Source of the DNA: Larix sibirica | Lineage: Eukaryota > Streptophyta > Pinopsida > Pinales > Pinaceae | Direction of reading: 5' to 3' | Length of the DNA: 20,369 nt | Assembly: GCA_004151065.3 (NCBI GenBank) | Contig: NWUY0300064001.1 | Location: forward strand, 13,202-33,570 | In this document: in pieces, positions 17,610-20,369 of the stretch | How the letters are laid out: the number at the start of each line of letters is the position of its first letter | Position numbering within the stretch: the stretch's first letter is position 1 | The notes under the pieces: model-generated | Told to the model about the DNA's origin: nothing | The model's database searches: none | Seen by the model: only the letters and a program-made list of their open reading frames with translations | Translations under genes and position numbers: made by a program

Positions 17610-18545
17610 TCAAACAAGAATGCTCTCCAATACGGATTTAACCAAGACCAATCTGCCTGCCAATGACAACCATCTCACGCACCATTTTTCTATCCTTTTA
17701 TCCACTTTCCTAAGTAGACAAAACCAATCCTCCTTCCTGTAATTTTTTGGTTTCAATGGATAACCCAAATACCTGAGACCCTCCTCTAAATTAGTCATCT
17801 GAAAAGGCAGGAGATCCCTAATCTGAGAATAGATCCGAGGACTAAGTCCATTTTGTAATAACACCAACTTCTCCGAACTGATCAACATACCCGAAGAATT
17901 ACAAAAGAGATTCAAGGTAGATTGATACTGCATCCTTTCATGTACAATGCCTTCCTCAAATAGGAGCACATCGTCCATGAATAAGGAGTGTGTCACCACT
18001 TGATTATCTGAAACTTTTATACCCTTGATTGAGCCTTCAGATCTCTTCTTCGCTATCAAAAGACTTAAGCCTTCCGCTACCAGCAAAAAGAGCGAAGGGG
18101 ACAGGGGACATCCATGCCTTAGTCCTCTATGACTTTGAATTTTTTTTGTAGGGGACCCATTCACCAACACAACATAGTTTACAAAAGTCATGCATGCCAT
18201 TATCCATTTTGTCACCTCCAGACCCAAGTATATTTGGAGAAGGATCAATCTCAAAAAATTCCAATCCACATGGTCATAAGCCTTTACCAAGTCTACTTTT
18301 AGAAGAATAGCTTCCTTTTTACTTACCTTGATAGAATGCATACCTTCTTGTGCCACACCCACTGCATCTAAAATATGACTATTCAGGATAAAGCTGAATT
18401 GTTCCTTGGATATATGACTTGAAAACATAGCTTTAATCCTTGTAGCAATAATTTTTGCTATCAATTTGTAGGCCAAGTAACAAAGGGATATAGGTTTGGA
18501 TTCATTGAAGGGAGAGGGATTATAATTTTTTGGAATCAAGGCCAA
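17610..18545 (-). CDS. LINE B reverse transcriptase, 311-codon uninterrupted frame
   Basis: The RT copies LINE RNA into DNA at the nicked target. Residue 1 is an internal Leu codon (TTG), not a real start. Residues 51-66 (SFILNSHILDAVGVAQ) are the RT motif before the palm; KVDLVKAYDHVDW at 83-95 carries the first catalytic Asp (85); GLRHGCPLSPSLF (141-153) is the next palm motif; HSLFMDDVLLF (186-196) has both Asp of the FADD box at 191-192, with Ala changed to Met. RYLGYPLKPK (258-267) and LSLAGRLVLVKSV (293-305) belong to the thumb. No stop or frameshift occurs in 936 bases, unlike the neighbours. Just upstream, at about 18545-18550, a T run one base short breaks the frame in FNATF..LIPK, so the piece is cut from its N terminus (fingers). 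Confidence 0.92.
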   Translation of the reverse strand: MALIPKNYNPSPFNESKPISLCYLAYKLIAKIIATRIKAMFSSHISKEQFSFILNSHILDAVGVAQEGMHSIKVSKKEAILLKVDLVKAYDHVDWNFLRLILLQIYLGLEVTKWIMACMTFVNYVVLVNGSPTKKIQSHRGLRHGCPLSPSLFLLVAEGLSLLIAKKRSEGSIKGIKVSDNQVVTHSLFMDDVLLFEEGIVHERMQYQSTLNLFCNSSGMLISSEKLVLLQNGLSPRIYSQIRDLLPFQMTNLEEGLRYLGYPLKPKNYRKEDWFCLLRKVDKRIEKWCVRWLSLAGRLVLVKSVLESILV

Positions 18546-19320
18546 AAAGTCGCATTCAAAGCACCTATAATTCTGCCCGAAGTCCTAGACTCTTCCACCA
18601 TAGCCAACAAATCAGGCCCAACAATATCAAAAAATTGTAAAAAAAAAATCAATAGTCCAGCCATCCGACCCTGGACTCTTTGCCTTTGCAAAGCCTAAAG
18701 TAACCTTTTTGATCTCCTCTAAAGAAATCATATCCCCAACCTTCCTACAATCTTCAACAATAAAATAAGAGGGATAATTGTGAATTACTTGTAGCTGCTA
18801 GGCAATGTGATTTTCACCCAATGCCAAAGCTTGAAAATATGTAAAAGCCTCCTTTTCTAGTTCCTCTTGAGTTCCACAAACCTCCCCATTTGTGCCTTTG
18901 ACCTCCCAAATGGAGTGTACCACCCTTCGTTGCTCTACAAACTTATGGACATTTTTTGTATTACTGTCCCCTTGGGCCAGTGAAACAACCCTGCTTTTTA
19001 ATCTCCATGATTCAACTTCAATGGATAAAAGTTTATGTTTCCTGGATTCCAAGGACCTCTTCTAGTCTCTACTTTCAAGAACAATCCTATGGAGTTCATG
19101 CAGTAGATAGCCTTTACATGTTCCTCGATATCCACAAATTCCGCTTGCATCTCCTTATTTTTCTTCCTGAGTCATTTAAACACCACACCTTTTAGAGCCT
19201 TTAAACTTGAAACCACACGTTCCATTGCAGATCGACCTCCGCCCTTTTCAAAAGCCTACCAAGTAAAGGGAAACCTATACAGAGCCTGCATAAAATCCAA
19301 ATGGAGCACAACAATTATTT
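18546..19320 (-). pseudogene. RT fingers and endonuclease-RT linker of LINE B
   Basis: From high to low coordinates the linker reads SSLKALKGVVFK (about 19215-19180), RKKNKEMQAEFVDIEEHVKA, then in the 19052-18798 frame RLKSRVVSLAQGDSNTKNVH, KFVEQRRVVHSIWEVKGTNG and EEL..EAFTYFQAL. These match the family's W..+S+..WL..GD.NTKFFH....R...N.I..+.D..G.......+...YF..L linker. The RT fingers follow with SLEEIKKVTLGFAKAKSPGS and DGW (usual K.PGPDGW) and FNATF before the one-base deletion in a T run. A long A run near 18638-18648 and several stops break the frame. Recognisable LINE sequence ends at about 19260-19320, giving the 5' truncation point. Confidence 0.8.
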
Positions 19321-19975
19321 TTACACATATATAGTTTAACTTTTAATGCATAGATTCTAATTTCTATATTTCCATTAGGCATCCACAAGATTCCATTGAG
19401 CAATGAGCATTTTATGCATTATTGTCCTTGAAAAGTCAAATTATGCACTTGGTTGTGCTTTTAAGATACTATCACACTAACCACTTCAACCATTATCATC
19501 ATTATTATTATTTATTTTCTTTAATAATATATTTTGAAATAAGTTTAACAATGCACTAAAAGGTATATCGTTTAGATCCATGTATCATTTAGTCTTATAT
19601 TTGAGGATATAATGACTATGATCTATTCAGTTTATTTGATGTAATGAAGGTGATAGGTTGTGATTATTAAGTGGATTTTTAGTAAAATTATATAGATATT
19701 GGTTTATAGAGCAAAACTAAAATAGGATCCATTATCTACATGTTAATTTGAAGGGACATTAAATAAGTCACAATAACCATTTGTATTATTATACCTATCG
19801 AAAGGAAAGTATTGTTGTAATTGGTTAACACAATTCATAGACTAAATTTTGTGATCTCCCCTAATGTTTAACATTAGAGATCTAAAAATATTAAATTTTA
19901 AAAATGTCGTAAAATAAATTATTTAACACTTGATTGGTGGAATGTTTGAAATGATTATGATATGATAATTTTTCT
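19321..19975. other. AT-rich intergenic DNA, no gene seen
   Basis: Very AT-rich with a short ATT repeat near 19498-19512. No domain, RNA gene or repeat could be supported on either strand. Confidence 0.5.
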
Positions 19976-19976
19976 C

Positions 19977-20369
19977 ATGTTATTCTTGGCATGGGATATG
20001 GGGCACTCAAATCGTCCCGTCCCGCCGCCAAATGGACCCACCCCTGTTGTCCTTCAACCCCGTCCAACCCTGTCCACCGTCCGCCGGATACGGGACCCCG
20101 CCTCCGTTGCGTCCACGACTCCACCTCCATAACCAAAACTCCGGCTAACCGACGTGGCTATCACCTTGGATGTGAGTTAATGCAGAGCTCCACCTTGCTC
20201 GTCCGCTGTGAGTTAATGCCGAGGTACCACTTCTGCCCTGTTCAAATCGTTTACGCACTCAAACTCCTCCTGCATGCCGAGCTACCACTTCCGCCCTGTT
20301 CAAATCGTTTACGCGCTCAAACTCCTCCTGCAGACCCCTGTTTCCTGCATTGTGTCAAGAACGAGGAAG
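19977..20369 (+). other. GC- and CpG-rich block, possible beginning of a gene cut by the window edge
   Basis: From about 20010 composition changes abruptly to GC-rich, with about 27 CpG dinucleotides counted by hand in roughly 360 bases, whereas the rest of the window is CpG-poor. In plants, CpG retention in a depleted background usually marks unmethylated DNA such as a gene start. Two short plus-strand frames exist: 19977-20132 (51 codons, Pro-rich, closed by TAA) and one opening at an ATG at 20215-20217 that is still open at the window end (51 codons). Neither matches a family I know. The 58-base duplication inside changes frame between copies, which argues against strongly conserved coding. 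The block could instead be a 5' untranslated region, a promoter or a GC-rich repeat. Confidence 0.4.
20218..20333. repeat. Tandem duplication, 58-base unit, two copies
   Basis: Bases 20218-20275 and 20276-20333 are nearly identical, each beginning GCCGAG(G/C)TACCACTT and ending CTCAAACTCCTCCTGCA(T/G). They differ at four or five positions, mostly single transitions. A related shorter repeat, TGTGAGTTAATGC, occurs just before at 20171-20183 and 20207-20219. Confidence 0.92.

Larger units (their letters stand above)
15470..19320 (-). mobile_element. LINE element B: 5'-truncated but well-preserved plant L1-type retrotransposon
   Basis: Read on the minus strand this has, in order, part of the endonuclease-RT linker (19320-18800), RT (18790-17600), connector (17600-16880), zf-RVT (16875-16650), RNase H (16400-15916) and a 3' untranslated part (15915 to about 15470). 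Most of ORF2 downstream of the linker can be read in one or two frames with only a few stops, and the central 311 codons are uninterrupted. It is therefore the youngest or least mutated of the three LINEs here. ORF1 and the endonuclease are missing, as in a typical 5'-truncated copy. The 3' limit is a guess, placed where a T-rich minus-strand stretch (TGTCTGGTTTTTATAAT near 15475-15460) ends; no target duplication was found. Confidence 0.88.

Noticed and set aside
18956-19195. Plus-strand 79-codon frame
   Set aside because: It is the opposite-strand shadow of the LINE B linker, whose minus-strand motifs are clear.

Overview
This window looks like intergenic DNA from a large plant nuclear genome, probably a seed plant. 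It is AT-rich and poor in CpG over most of its length. It has no prokaryotic operon layout and no long intact host gene. It is filled with decayed plant-type L1 LINE (non-LTR) retrotransposons and small degenerate fragments of nuclear genes. The species cannot be named from the sequence.

Three separate LINE copies organise the window. Element A (minus strand, about 1970-5760) keeps, from 5' to 3', the C-terminal half of an endonuclease, a reverse transcriptase (RT), a zf-RVT zinc-binding domain and an RNase H domain; all are broken by stops and frameshifts. Element C (plus strand, about 8640-14737) is the most complete at its 5' side: an ORF1 with a DUF4283-like domain and zinc knuckle, then endonuclease, RT and zf-RVT, ending before any RNase H. 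Element B (minus strand, about 15470-19320) is the least decayed: it has an uninterrupted 311-codon RT reading frame with both active-site aspartates, followed by zf-RVT and RNase H. In each copy the domains follow the order used by the ORF1 and ORF2 proteins of plant L1 elements, but none could be autonomous as it stands.

The clearest structural event is a nested insertion. Element C's RT gene is split by 1164 bases (11657-12820) flanked by a perfect 13-base direct repeat. Removing the insert and one repeat rejoins the RT reading frame. The insert has no visible inverted repeats; it carries two short lysine- and glutamate-rich reading frames of unknown identity. The 13-base target duplication suggests retroposition.

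Host-gene debris includes a pentatricopeptide-repeat (PPR) pseudogene fragment (about 300-640, plus) and a 36-codon piece resembling the N terminus of peroxisomal multifunctional protein of fatty-acid beta-oxidation (7590-7697, plus). A tRNA-like sequence with a perfect pol III A box lies at about 6900-7075 on the minus strand. Tandem repeats occur at 754-963, 14738-15000, 15173-15436 and 20218-20333. The last 360 bases are sharply different: GC- and CpG-rich, possibly the start of a gene that continues past the right edge.
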